Shown here: in pieces, positions 34,683-46,074 of the stretch
Layout: each line of letters opens with the position of its first letter
How positions within the stretch are numbered: the first letter of the stretch is position 1
Source: Henckelia pumila
Taxonomy: Eukaryota > Streptophyta > Magnoliopsida > Lamiales > Gesneriaceae
Direction of reading: 5' to 3'
Length of the DNA: 64,000 nucleotides
Assembly (NCBI RefSeq): GCF_033568475.1
Contig: NC_133123.1
Coordinates: forward strand, 22,182,622 to 22,246,621
Notes under the pieces: model-generated
Database searches by the model: none
What the model was told of the DNA's origin: nothing
Seen by the model: only the letters and a program-made list of their open reading frames with translations
Made by a program: the position numbers and the translations under genes

Positions 34683-36430
34683 TGTTAGCGCTTAGTCATA
34701 TCACGCCCAAATTAAACCAACTCAGTTTAACTAAATAAACATGTAGCATCGAGAGTAGGGATCATTCCCACGAGGAAGGTGCAATTTATTGTGTTCTTAA
34801 AAATACTGAAAATAAATGAAAATGGGGTTTTTGAATTTGAATTTAACTACCACTAATTAAAAGCAATTTAAAATAAATTTTATTGACTAGCATGCAAGAA
34901 TTAAAATTATGAAAAAGTAATTAATTAACAAACCTTGGTATCGGTCGACTACACCCTTGAAGTTATTCACTCGATCTTCGACTCTCTAAAAATAATTAAT
35001 TCTCATTGAATATTCATCATTGAAAATTTAATTCCTATCTCACCTTAATTTTAGTTAATTAGACACAAGCGTTTTAAATTAACCATTACCAATGAATTAA
35101 CCCAAATACAAGCGATTAAGGTTTAAACCCAAGGTAGCATTCAAACTAGTGAAATTGATGAAGTTAAACAATACAAACACAAGCAGTTGTATTTAATCTA
35201 GTCAAAAGATGTTCCTACGAATTAAGAAATTCACAAGCGGAAATTATTAATCATAGTTGTTTCACAACTTAGAGGGATCAAACAATTACAGATTTGATAT
35301 CTAATTTTGCTTTAGATTATATGAGAAAATTATTAGATAATCACCCAATAATTAAACACACAAGCATATCAATCAATTCCAAACAACTCTTGATAATCAA
35401 ATAAAAATTAAACAATGAAAATAAAAATCTCACAAGATAAATAAAACTTCAGGGGTTTGTGATCCTCAACCAAGAATTAAAACTTAGAAAAATTGAGGAA
35501 GAAATTAAATCTAAGAACAAGAAAGATAAAACCTAACCGCCAGATATATTCTTCACTCTTCAACCATCCAAAAGCTGATTATATCCCCTAAAAATCGAGT
35601 TATAAGAGATATTTAAAGTTCCCAAATCTTCCAAAGATCATAACCCACTCGGTCAAAGAATTTTCAAATTTAAAAACTCTGCACGCTCGCGCCGCTCGAT
35701 CGGTAGAAACTTCCCGCTCGAGCGGCAAATTCTCTGTCCCGCAATTCTTTACTTTCCCGCTCGAGCGGACAAAATCCGACGCTCGAGCGAAAATATTTTT
35801 GCCTCAATTCTTTTCATTACTTGCGCAATAGCGCAACAACAAGCGTAATAGAGATGTTCTTCATCGCATCACTTCCTCTCACATGCGCAGTAGCGCTTCT
35901 CCAATGCGCTATCGCACTCTAATTCTTTTCTCTCTTTGGGTAGAGTTGTTCGTTGGAGCTGTTCGTTTGTATCTCTAACGAACAACTCTTATTCTTCCAT
36001 CTTCTTTCTTTGCTTCTTTTCTTCAATTCTTTTGCTCCATTTTTTTATTTTCCTATTTCAAAACACAAACAATGATTAGAAACTATAAAATGAATTTAAT
36101 CAATGCAAATTCTCCTAACCATACAAATTAACTCAAATAAATATAGGAAAATATAACCACATCAAACTCTTCCATACTTAAACCTTGCTCGCGCTCGAGC
36201 AAGACATGTAAAAATAATATGAACACAAAAACATAAGCAAGGATGAATTATGAATATTACAGCCTCAGAGAAGTTCCAACATCAAAAGAAAACAAACTTA
36301 CGAATACTCTTGATTTTTCATAATACACCCTCAGTCAAGCGTGAACGTATGTGTGTGTGTCATGTTATTCCAATTACATGCAACTTCAAAAGAATCCGTT
36401 CTACGACTGCTTAACGACCTATGACAAATC
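34683..36430 (-). mobile_element. 5' LTR of element E
   Basis: This is the uninterrupted copy of the LTR at 24366-32652. It keeps the CACTA empty site (TTCCTACGAATT near 35212) and the U3 dyads (35680-35905), and has about 50 extra bases near 35620 not seen in the other copy. Similarity ends where CAGTGTG merges into a GT repeat. Confidence 0.9.
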
Positions 36431-36475
36431 AGTGTGTGTGTGTGTGTGTATGTAGTGTATGTATGTATGTTTAAT
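36431..36475. repeat. GT/GTAT microsatellite
   Basis: A (GT)n run passes into GTAT repeats at the outer edge of the 5' LTR of element E and replaces its last bases. Confidence 0.9.
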
Positions 36476-37080
36476 TTTTACTGAATTTAAAAACTAATAA
36501 AGTCATGTCTTCCAAATTGTCGATAGCTAGTGACCAATTTTTATTTATTTTTTTACTGAAAGTTATAATTTATCGTATTAGTATAACTCCTATATTTTTG
36601 AAACTGTATAATATAGTAGCATGTGTGTCACGGTACTAGCTCGCTTGAAATTTTAATTACAGAGATAATTATTGCATCCAATAATCTTCTATTAGTAATT
36701 ACACTTTTTGCAATCAATTATAATCAAACTTGTGATCACTTTGAATTTGATACTACAATCGAATGAACTTGCATTATTGACAGGGTACATTGAAATTAAC
36801 CAATTAATATTTTAATTTTTTTCAGGAATTACAATAAATTAAAAACATAAAGTGGAATCTAGGAAAAGAACTCGTTTGTCAATCAACGCGGGGAAAAAAA
36901 ATTTTCTATTATAAGATAATAATAATGATATATATATATATATACATATATATATTGAATATTTTTATTTTAAGGAGATACACAAATAAATTATCTTGAT
37001 GCCGATAATTAATATTTAATAATATTATGAAACAACATATATACTTTTTGTGTTAGTGAAAAGCATAATTATAAATCAGA
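36476..37080. other. AT-rich DNA, no gene seen
   Basis: No coding frame or repeat family was recognised. A TA repeat lies at about 36928-36953. Confidence 0.6.
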
Positions 37081-37925
37081 AGCAATTACAACAAAAACTA
37101 AAGAAGACGAAGGAATAACTCGGCCTTCCCGACCAGTCACAGAAACATCAGCTTTAGCTAAACTATGAGCCGAATGGTTCGCTTATCAACAAGCAAAAAC
37201 AAAAAAAAATAGCTCACCAGCCAAGAGACTACAATCTTCTAAAATCAAACCCAAACTAAAAATATCAGAAGTTGGGTTCTTTAACGCGTTGACAATAACC
37301 TGAGCATCCGATTCCACAAAGATATTAGAAAAATGAAGCTCTTTGATCCACTTAAAAACCTCACGGATACTCAAAGCTTTTGTTGTCGCCGAGTCAAAAG
37401 AGCCTATGAAACAACCATGAACAAAAGCAAGCACCGGACCTCCAATATCTCGAATTAAACCCCCAAAACCCAGATGAGGCGGATGTTTGAAGATAACTGC
37501 ATCAACATTAAATTTGACCCAATTATTAATCGGAGGTCTGCTCCAGCTTGAAGAAAGATCCTGTCTAGATTGCAAGAGAGGCTTGGAAGATTGATGATGA
37601 TCAATAAGCCATTGAGATAGAATATTCATAGCATTATAGAAAATAAAATCCGCAGATTTCTGCGAACCATTCCAAATCAAATCGTTTCGAAACTTCCAAA
37701 TTCTCCACAAAACAACCGCTGCAATTTCTATATCTCCAGAAGCCTGAATGTTCACTAAATTAACCCACCACTCATGGAATGAATTCACTGGACCAACGAA
37801 ACTGCCCAAGGGAGTGAGATTCCAAACTCAATGGGTAGCTGGGCAAAGAACAAGTGCATGAAAATCATCTTCAGCTTCGTTATGACAAAATGGACACCAC
37901 ACAACAATATCCACCCTACTTCCTA
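37081..37925 (-). pseudogene. LINE (L1-type) 3' fragment with zinc-finger and RNase H domains
   Basis: On the minus strand, before the 207-codon frame, a zf-RVT-like segment reads CPFCHNEAEDDFHALVLCP (about 37850-37910). It continues across a break into the frame 37809-37186. That frame has a plant LINE RNase H (RVT_3 type): WVKFNVDAV near residue 97, GFGGLIRDIGGPVLAF, the helix with KALSIREVFKW, and the FVESDAQVIVNAL block with its catalytic aspartate. Past the stop at 37186 the family signature NHSAHSLAK can still be read as SAHSLAKADVSV. Endonuclease and RT are absent, so this is a typical 5'-truncated LINE copy. A domesticated RNase H is less likely. Confidence 0.8.
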
Positions 37926-39003
37926 GTATGTAGCACACTGGACCGTCGCATCAAGAGGTAATCCCATACCATAAGAAATAAGTGGATTATCCGGACCCAA
38001 ATCCATGACATCTATCCACAAAAATCTCGGGGTTGAGCAACCCCTCTACAGGTAATATCAAGGTATAGGCTCAACGTGATAAATGCATGCAACATAAAAA
38101 TCATGACATAATAAATGCACATAAGTCATGACATATAAATCATGCAAACATAGAACATGCATACTCAACCAAGATATCTCGGATAGTACGTCAGTACCTC
38201 ATAATAAGCAACCAAGAGATACTATCTCCCTAGTCCAAGCCTATATAAGCAGACAGTCACCGTATCACTAAACGCCTACTAAAAGCCTTAACTAGACTAA
38301 TAGCTACTCATTGAAGTTAAACAGAGTCTAGTGATATACATGCGTCCGTAGTCAGTCTTTTGATAGCGATGACCTCAAACTTAGGCACAACTCCACTATT
38401 ATCCTGGTAGCGTCTCACTATCAAACGACCCTCAAAAAGACGTCTAAAAAATGCCCAAAACCGACTAGAACAGCCCAAAGTCAAGAGAGAATATTTAGGA
38501 ATTGGTAAGAAAGAATGAACTCTCGTCCTCTATTTATATACCATGATCGGAACTTCCGATCCCTAGTTCGAAGCTTCCGAACACACTTCAAAACTATTGA
38601 TCGCCCTTGAACTCCCTCTATAGAATGTGTGTCTCTGATTGGACAACACACTAATGTTGACATATTTTGGACCTAACGAAATCTGGTTCGAAACTTCCGA
38701 ACTCTCTCAAGTTCAATCACCCAATCAAAACTCATACCATGTGAGACTGTCACAAGATCGGAGCTTTTGATCTCTAGTTCGGTGTTTTCGAACTGCTCGA
38801 TACTACCGATCACTAACTATGTCTTCCGAACTAGTTCGGTGCTTTTGAACTACTCTTCGAAGCTTCCGAACTATACCAACACTTGAATCCCTCGGAACCA
38901 TTCTTAATTTTTCTGAATTTGATTTTTAACTCCTTAAATCCAAATTAGAATTTGTTAAACATGTTTAAGCAGTAGATTAGATTAATTAAGTCGGGATACT
39001 ACA
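37926..39003 (-). mobile_element. Gypsy LTR fragment of the TTCGGAA family
   Basis: On the minus strand it starts TGTAGTATCCC at 39003, close to the LTR of gypsy A. It has TATATAAATA at 38531-38540 and, upstream of it, many GTTCGGAAGCTTCGAAC-like dyads (38545-38890). The 3' third is missing: similarity starts at TATGTAGCAC next to the LINE fragment. Confidence 0.8.
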
Positions 39004-40303
39004 GAAACTGAAATAATGGATGAGCTTCAGACTGAAACAGTTGCTACAGGGAGTGTTAAAGGAAATGGAACTCCTATGAAACAAATCGAATCAATCCCAA
39101 GTCCGAGTAAAAAATAGGGAAACCAAGAAGGACCTTTATCTAGTCAGGCCAATGAGTCTTCTTGACAAAATGAGCCTTTGATCAGTTCCAAAAGTTCAAT
39201 TATCAACTGATCCAGTGAAGGAGGTTTTCTTGATAAACACTAATGATATTGTAAATACAGTTACTCAGGAGATTGATGAACAAAATATGGAACAAGGTAA
39301 GATTTCAGAAGTTGAGGAAAGTATAAATATTTATGAGATTGAAGTAGAGTTGGAACAACCAGATGCTGAGATATATTTGAAATAGCTGAGGAGGATCAAG
39401 TTGAGGAAGTATTTTTTGAAGAAGAAGTTGTTGAACCAGAAGTTGAGACACCTCAGATTTCTCAAATACTACTGCTTGAAAAGTCAGTTCACATATCGGA
39501 AGTGCTTCAGGGAGTGTCCAAGGCGATGGAACTCTTATGACACAAATCAAATCAACGCCAAGTCCGAGTAAAAAAGAGGGAAGCCAAGCTAGACCTTCAT
39601 CCAGTCCAGCTAATGAGTCTTCTAGCCAAACTGAGCCTTTGATCAGTCAGACTCCAGAATTTCAATTGTCAACTGATCCAGTGAAAAAGGTTTCCTTGAT
39701 CAACACTGATGATATTGTAAATACAGTTCCTCAGGAGATTTACGAAGGAAAATATAAATATTTATGATATTGAAGCAGAGTTCGAACAACCAGATACTAA
39801 GAAAGAAGTTGAAATAGCAGGGGCGGATCAAGTTGAGGAATTATTTTTTGAAGAAGAAGTTGCTGAATCAAAAGTTGAGACACTTGAGATTTCTCAAAAA
39901 CTACTTCTTGAAGAGTCGGTACAAATACCAGAAGTGCAAGTTCCAGAAATTTCAGGAAGTCAATTGGATATAGATATGGCAGCAAAAATTAAGCAAGTTG
40001 TGCTCAGCAGCTACAACAGTTTCAACATCTGTACCATCAGTTTTGGCTCTAGTTGACCGAAGTTTGGATAGATCAGTTGAGACAGTTGAATATTTAGACA
40101 GGATTTTTAGTACCAATTTTGGTTACATCAATGACGAGAAGATAAAACCAGTTACTTTAGTTGAAGCTAAGATATCCGATTTAGAAAGCAAGATCAAGCA
40201 GCACAATTGTGGTCTTTAAATCAAAGGAGTTTCCTGAGGAACCTAAGTCTCCCAATCACGAAGATCTGATGAGTATTTTTTGAATAACATAGCTAAGAGT
40301 ATT
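39004..40303 (+). pseudogene. Decayed acidic ORF with an internal 461-bp tandem duplication
   Basis: The + strand encodes a Glu/Ser/Thr-rich polypeptide in broken frames. Two copies of the same segment start at about 39049 and 39510, 461 bp apart. Both contain SPSKK, ANESS, EPLIS, STDPV, NTDDIVNTV and an acidic block (VEELFFEEEVAE in copy 2). The best stretch is 39537-39767. A further piece (about 40005-40219) reads SVETVEYLDRIFSTNFGY and ends in a helical, charged region. Stops and frameshifts are present in both copies. I do not recognise a family; the style resembles extra ORFs of plant retrotransposons. The Harbinger element inserted just after it. Confidence 0.6.
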
Positions 40304-42332
40304 AGGCTCCATTTGGACAACAACTTTAAAAATATTTTTAGTTATTTTTAGTGTTTTACAAATATAAAAACTTAAAAAATGTGTTTGGACTAAAAATTTT
40401 ATAAAAAATTTTAAAAAATTTTCTCAAAAAGTGTTTTTAAAGTATAGTTTTTGAAAAACAAGTAGAAGGTGTTTTTTGATGTTTTGAGTGGAAAAAACGC
40501 GGGTCAAACGACTTATGAACCGGGTCATTACGTAAATGGTTCATTACACCCCCAATTCTCTCGACCCGTAACCCTAATGCTTTTTTCTCCATTTTCTCTC
40601 GCTTTTCTCCCTTTCATCCGAATTCGCATGCGCCGCCGCCCAAATCTGCAGGGTGCTTGCTCTGCAATAATTCCCTACTATGTACTCGCATTTTTTTTAC
40701 TATGAATTTGTTGAGTTACGTTCATATCTGATTTCTACCATCCATTTTCTTGAACTGACTAATGTCATATTCCATGAAAAACTCAGGTTTGCTGGAGATT
40801 GAAAAATAATAACAAATAAGTTAGAGGTGACTTTATCTCTTGTCTGGTTTATTTATCGCGTGCTTATTTCTGGGATCTTTGCTTTGCTTAAGGAGGTTGG
40901 GGTTTGAAAATCATATTTTAGTGATCTTTGAATCTAGACTACAGCTAGCAGACTATAAAATTTATATTATCCTGAGAGAGAAGTGAATTATGATCATAAA
41001 TTTTATATATTATTTTGAAGAATCCATTGATTAGTTTATCATAAATTAAGGCAGAGGAATAGTATGTCTTTCTGGATTTTTTTTGTGATGAATAATAATC
41101 AATTTATGGGTGGAGGATAAGTCAAAGAATGCTCTCAAGAACAACTTCTTTGCTTTGTTTGTTTCTTCCATTTTCTTGAGAATTAGTTGTCTCAGTATAC
41201 GTTAAGTTGGTTATGGCCCTATATGTATTTCTTAGTTCTTGATTTTGCTCCATGGATTGCTTTCGAATTTGTGATAGTGGTCTTGATTGTGGGTATAGAA
41301 TTTGACGTGGATTTCTGTAAAATATTCTTTGATCAATTAATTCCTTTGGATGTTATGTAAGAATGCTTTTTGTTTCTGTATAATCCCACTAACCATGAAT
41401 GCTTTTTGTTTCTGTATCCACGTCGCATAACTTATTTGTATGTTTGACAGTTCTTGTCGTAACTATGATAAATATACATTCTGGAATGATGATTTTATCA
41501 TATGTAAGAATAATATTTTTTTCCTTTAACTCAATGTGTCAATAATTGGCCAGAATACAATATTTTTGCCTTAAATTGACTAAATTTGGGAACTTCAATC
41601 TTAAATGATGGAGATTGTATGGAATGAATGCTTTTTAAAACATGGGCACGAAAATATTGTTATCTGGTGGAGTCTTGCTGCTATTAGCATGTATTTAATG
41701 GAGTAATAATTAGAGTAGGATTCTCATTGTAAAGAGGAAATGTCAAACGAGGGAAGGAATTGGTTACAAAATGCATGATCTAATACCTTTTTTTATTCCA
41801 AAATATTCTAGATGGTGCATTGTTGTCGCATGTACAATCTTTGGAGTGATGATTTGTTGAATTCTTGAATTTCTTCACTACCTTTGGATTGTATATCTCA
41901 CATCTAGTTAAAAGTAGTTATTTGCACTTTTTATTTGAGTGAATTGATTAGTAAATCCGAAGAGTTAACACGAAATCAGAGTTATAATTATAACTGATGG
42001 AAAATAATCTCAGAAGAACTGTCTTATCAGGTGCTTTGTCTTTGATGTTATGAATTTCTTCTTTGAATCTTGAGGAAGATTCAGTGTTAAGATCTTCAAA
42101 AACATAATTTCATTAAGCGAATATGTTGAGAACAGATGCAGCTTGGTACTGGTTATGTTACCATGTAGGATTATTGGTATCAAAGTGAAAACAGAGAGAT
42201 CCCTATTCAAGGTATCAAACCAAATTATTGGTAATAAGCTCCTAAGGCTTGTACATAATTCTGATTTTTTTAAAGAGTGCTCCCTATATCACTTAAGATC
42301 ATAAGTCTTGTATATGTTCAAGAAGTTTTGGA
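40201..42332 (+). repeat. Tandem unit 1: Harbinger 5' end plus flank
   Basis: The unit is 2132 bp. It starts GCACAATTGTGG in the tail of the acidic ORF and enters the Harbinger terminus GGCTCC at 40304. It has a leader-like stretch (40560-40680) with pyrimidine-rich DNA and a Pro/Arg-coding GC patch, then long noncoding DNA, and ends ...AAGTTTTGGA. No long frame exists. It is the outermost copy of a threefold array. Confidence 0.92.
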
Positions 42333-44686
42333 GCACAATTGTGGTCTTTAAATCAAAGGAGTTGCATGAGGAACCTAAGTCTCCCAATCACGAAGATCTG
42401 ATGAGTATTTTTTGAATAACATATCTAAGAGTCTTAGGCTCCGTTTGGACAACAACTTTAAAAATATTTTTAGTGTTTTACAAAAATAAAAACTTAAAAA
42501 ATGTGTTTGGACTAAAATTTTTATAAAAAATTTTTAAAAAAAATTCTCAAAAAGTGTTTTTAAAGTACAGTTTTTGAAAAAAAAGTAGAAGGTGTTTTTT
42601 GATGTTTTCAGTGAAAAAAACGTGGGTCAAACGGGTCATGAACCGGGTCATTACGAATGGTTCATTACACCCCCAAGTCTCTCGACCCGTACCCGAACAC
42701 TTTTTTCTCCATTTTCTCTCGCTTTTCTCCCTTTCATCCGAATTCGCATCCGTCGCCGCCCAAATCTGCAGGGTGCTTGCTCTGTAATAATTCTATGCTA
42801 TGTACTTGCATTTTTTTTACTATGGATTTGTTGAGTTACGTTCATATCTGATTTCTACTATCCATTTGCTTGAACTGACTAATTTCATATTCCATGAAAA
42901 ACTCAGGTTTGCTGGAGATTGAAAACTAATAACAAAGAAGTTAGAGGTGACTTTCTCTCTTGTCATGTTTATTTATCGCGTGCCTATTTCTGGGATCTTT
43001 GATTTGCTTAAGGAGGTTGGGGTTTGAAAATCATATTTTAGTGATCTGTGAATCTAGACTACAACTAGCAGGCTATAAAATTTATATTATCCTGAGAGAG
43101 GAGTGAATTACATGATCATAAATTTTATATATTATTTTGAAGAATCCATTGATTAGTTTATCATAAATTAAGGCAGAGGAATAGTATGTCATTCTGGATT
43201 TTTTTTTGTGATGAATAATAATCAATTTATGGGTGGAGGCTAAGTCAAAGAATGCTCTCAAGAACAGCTGCTTTGCTTTGTTTGTTTCTTCCATTTTCTT
43301 GAGAATTAGTTGTCTCAGTATACGTTAAGTTGGTGATGGCCCTATATGTATTTTTTGGTTCTTGATTTTGCACCATGGATTGCTTTTGAATTTGTGAGAG
43401 TGGTCTTGATTGTGGGTATAGAATTTAACGTGGATTTCTGTAAAATATTCTTTGATCAATTAATTCCTTTGGATGTTATGTGAGAATGCTTTTTGTTTCT
43501 GTATAATCTCACTGACCATGAATGCTTTTTGTTTCTGTATCCATGTCGCATAACTTATTTGGATGTTTGATAGTTCTTGTCGTAACTATGATAAATATAC
43601 ATCCTGGAATGATGATTTTTAACGAACCGCTCTACTTTTTCATCTTCTTTATTTGCTTCTTTTCTACAATTCTTTTGCACTCCAAACTTTCTTCATAAAA
43701 TGTTGTTTCCTACACAATAAATCCGAGAGCATGTTATGTAGACATGATGCATGAAATATAAACAAAATACTTAAATCAACTAAATAAATGCATGCTAAAC
43801 GACAGTAAAAATTCATTAGAATATGCAACTAAAACACACCTATCAATTTTATCATATGTAAGATTAATATTTTTTTTCCTTTAACTCAATGTGTCAATAA
43901 TTGGCCAGAATGCAATATTTTTGCCTTAAATTGACTAAATTTGGGAACTTCAATCTTAAATGATGGAGATTGTATGGAATGAATGATTTTTAAAACATGG
44001 GCATGAAAATCTTGTTATCTGGTGGAGTCTTGCTATTGTTAGCATGTATTTAATGGAGTAATAAGTAAAGTAGGATTCTCATTGTAAAGAGAAAATGTCA
44101 AACAAGGGAAGGAATTGGTTACAAAATGCATGATCTAATACTTTTTTTTATTCCAAAATATTCTAAATGGTGCATTGTTGTCGCATCTACAATCTTTGGA
44201 GTGATGATTTGTTGAATTCTTGAATTTCTTCACTACCTTTGGTTGTATATCTCACATCTAGTTAAAAGTAGTTATTTGCACTTCTTATTTGAGTGAATTG
44301 ATTAGTAAATCCGAATAGTTGAACATGAAATCAGAGTTATAATTATAACTGATGGAAAATAATTTCAGAAGAACTGTCTTATGAGGTGCTTTGTCTTTGA
44401 TGTTATGAATTTCCTCTTTGAATCTTGAGGAAGATTTAGTGTTAAGATCTTCAGAAACATAATTTCATTATGCAAATATGTTGAGAACAGATGCAGCTTG
44501 GTCTGGTTATGTTACCATGTAGGATTATTGGTATCAAAGTGAAAACAGAGAGCTCCCTATTCAAGGTATCAAACCAAATTATGGGTAATAAGCTCCTAAG
44601 GCTTGTACATAATTTTGATTTTTTTAAAGAGAGCTCCCTATATCAGTTAAGATCCTAAGGCTTGTATATGTTCAAGAAGTTTTGGA
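42333..44686 (+). repeat. Tandem unit 2: Harbinger 5' end plus flank
   Basis: This is the second copy of the unit, 2354 bp, with the Harbinger terminus at 42437. It is longer than unit 1 because of a roughly 230-bp insertion at 43619-43850. Apart from that the two units align nearly throughout. Confidence 0.92.
43619..43850. mobile_element. Fragment of an element E-type LTR inside tandem unit 2
   Basis: The inserted stretch contains AACGAACCGCTCTAC and CATCTTCTTTATTTGCTTC, close to the LTR of element E at about 32205-32250. The remaining 150 bases have no counterpart in the window. Units 1 and 3 lack it, so it arrived after the triplication or was lost from the others. Confidence 0.65.
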
Positions 44687-46074
44687 GCACAATTGTGGTC
44701 TTTAAATCAAAGGAGTTGCCTGAGGAACCTAAGTCTCTCAATCACAAAGATCTGATGAGTATTTTTTGAATAAAATAGCTAAGAGTCTTAGGCTCCGTTT
44801 GGACAAGAAATTTAAAAATATTTTTAGTGTTTTACAAATATAAAAACTTAAAAAATGTGTTTGGACTAAAAGTTTTATAAAAAATTTTAAAAACAATTTC
44901 TCAAAAAGTGTTTTTAAAGTATAGTTTTTGAAAAACAAGTAGAAGGTGTTTTTTGATGTTTTTAGTGGAAAAAACGCGGGTCAAACGAGTCATGAATCGG
45001 GTCATTACATAAATGGTTCATTACACCCCTAAGTCTCTCGACCCGTAACCCTAACACTTTTTTCTCCATTTTCTCTCGTTTTTCTCCCTTTCATCCGAAT
45101 TCGCATCCGCCGCCACCCAAATCTGCAGGGTGCTTGATCTGTAATAATTCTCTGCTATGTACTTGCATTTTTTTACTATGGATTTGTTTAGTTACGTTCA
45201 TATCTGATTTCTACCATCCATTTGCTTGAACTGACTAATGTCATATTCCATTAAAAACTCAGGTTTGCTGGAGATTGAAAACTAATAACAAAGAAGTTAG
45301 AGGTGACTTTCTCTCTTGTCTGGTTTATTTATCGCGTGCTTATTTCTGGGATCTTATTTCTGGGATCTTTGCTTTGCTTAAGAAGGTTGGAGGTTAAAAA
45401 TCATATTTTAGTGATATGTGAATCTAGACTACAGCTAGCAGACTATAAAATTTATATTATCCTGAGAGAGGAGTGAATTACATGATCATAAATTTTATAT
45501 ATTATTCTGAAGAATCCATTGATTAGTTTATCATAAATTAAGGCAGAGGAATAGTATGTCTTTCTGGATTTTTTTTTTTTGTGATGAATAATAATCAATT
45601 TATGGGTGGAGGCTAAGTCTAAGAATTCTCTCAAGAACAGTTGCTTTGCTTTGTTTGTTTCTTCCATTTTCTTGAGAATTAGTTGTCTCAGTATACGTTA
45701 AGTTGGTGATGGCCCTATATGTATTTCTTGGTTCTTGATTTTGCTCCATGGATTGCTTTCGAATTTTTGAGAGTGGTCTTGATTGTGGGTATAGAATTTG
45801 ACTTGGATTTCTGTAAAATATTCTTTGATCAATTAATTTCTTTGGGTGTTATGTGAGAATGCTTTTTGTTTTTGTATAATCCAACTGAACATGAATGCTT
45901 TTTGTTTCTGTATCCACGTCGCATAACTTATTTGGATGTTTGATAGTTCTTGTTGTAACTATGATAAATATACATCCTGGAATGATGATTTTATCATATG
46001 TAAGATTAATATTTTTTTCCTTTAACTCAATGTGTCAATAATTGGCCAAAATGCAATAGTTTTGCCTTAAATTG

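Larger units (their letters stand above)
24366..36430 (-). mobile_element. Non-autonomous Athila/Tat-like gypsy retrotransposon (element E)
   Basis: Two direct repeats of about 1.7 kb, 24366-32652 (split by a CACTA element) and 34683-36430, bound a 2-kb interior. The interior has a tRNA-Asp-type primer site next to the right LTR, a purine-rich tract next to the left LTR, and only a decayed gag remnant. Protease, RT and integrase are absent, so it matches a large retrotransposon derivative that depended on a helper. The right LTR loses similarity at a GT microsatellite, which hides its outer end and any target duplication; the left flank is ATGGA. Confidence 0.85.

Noticed and set aside
37186..37809. 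A host RNase H-like gene
   Set aside because: The zf-RVT segment just upstream and the family signature after the stop identify a 5'-truncated LINE.
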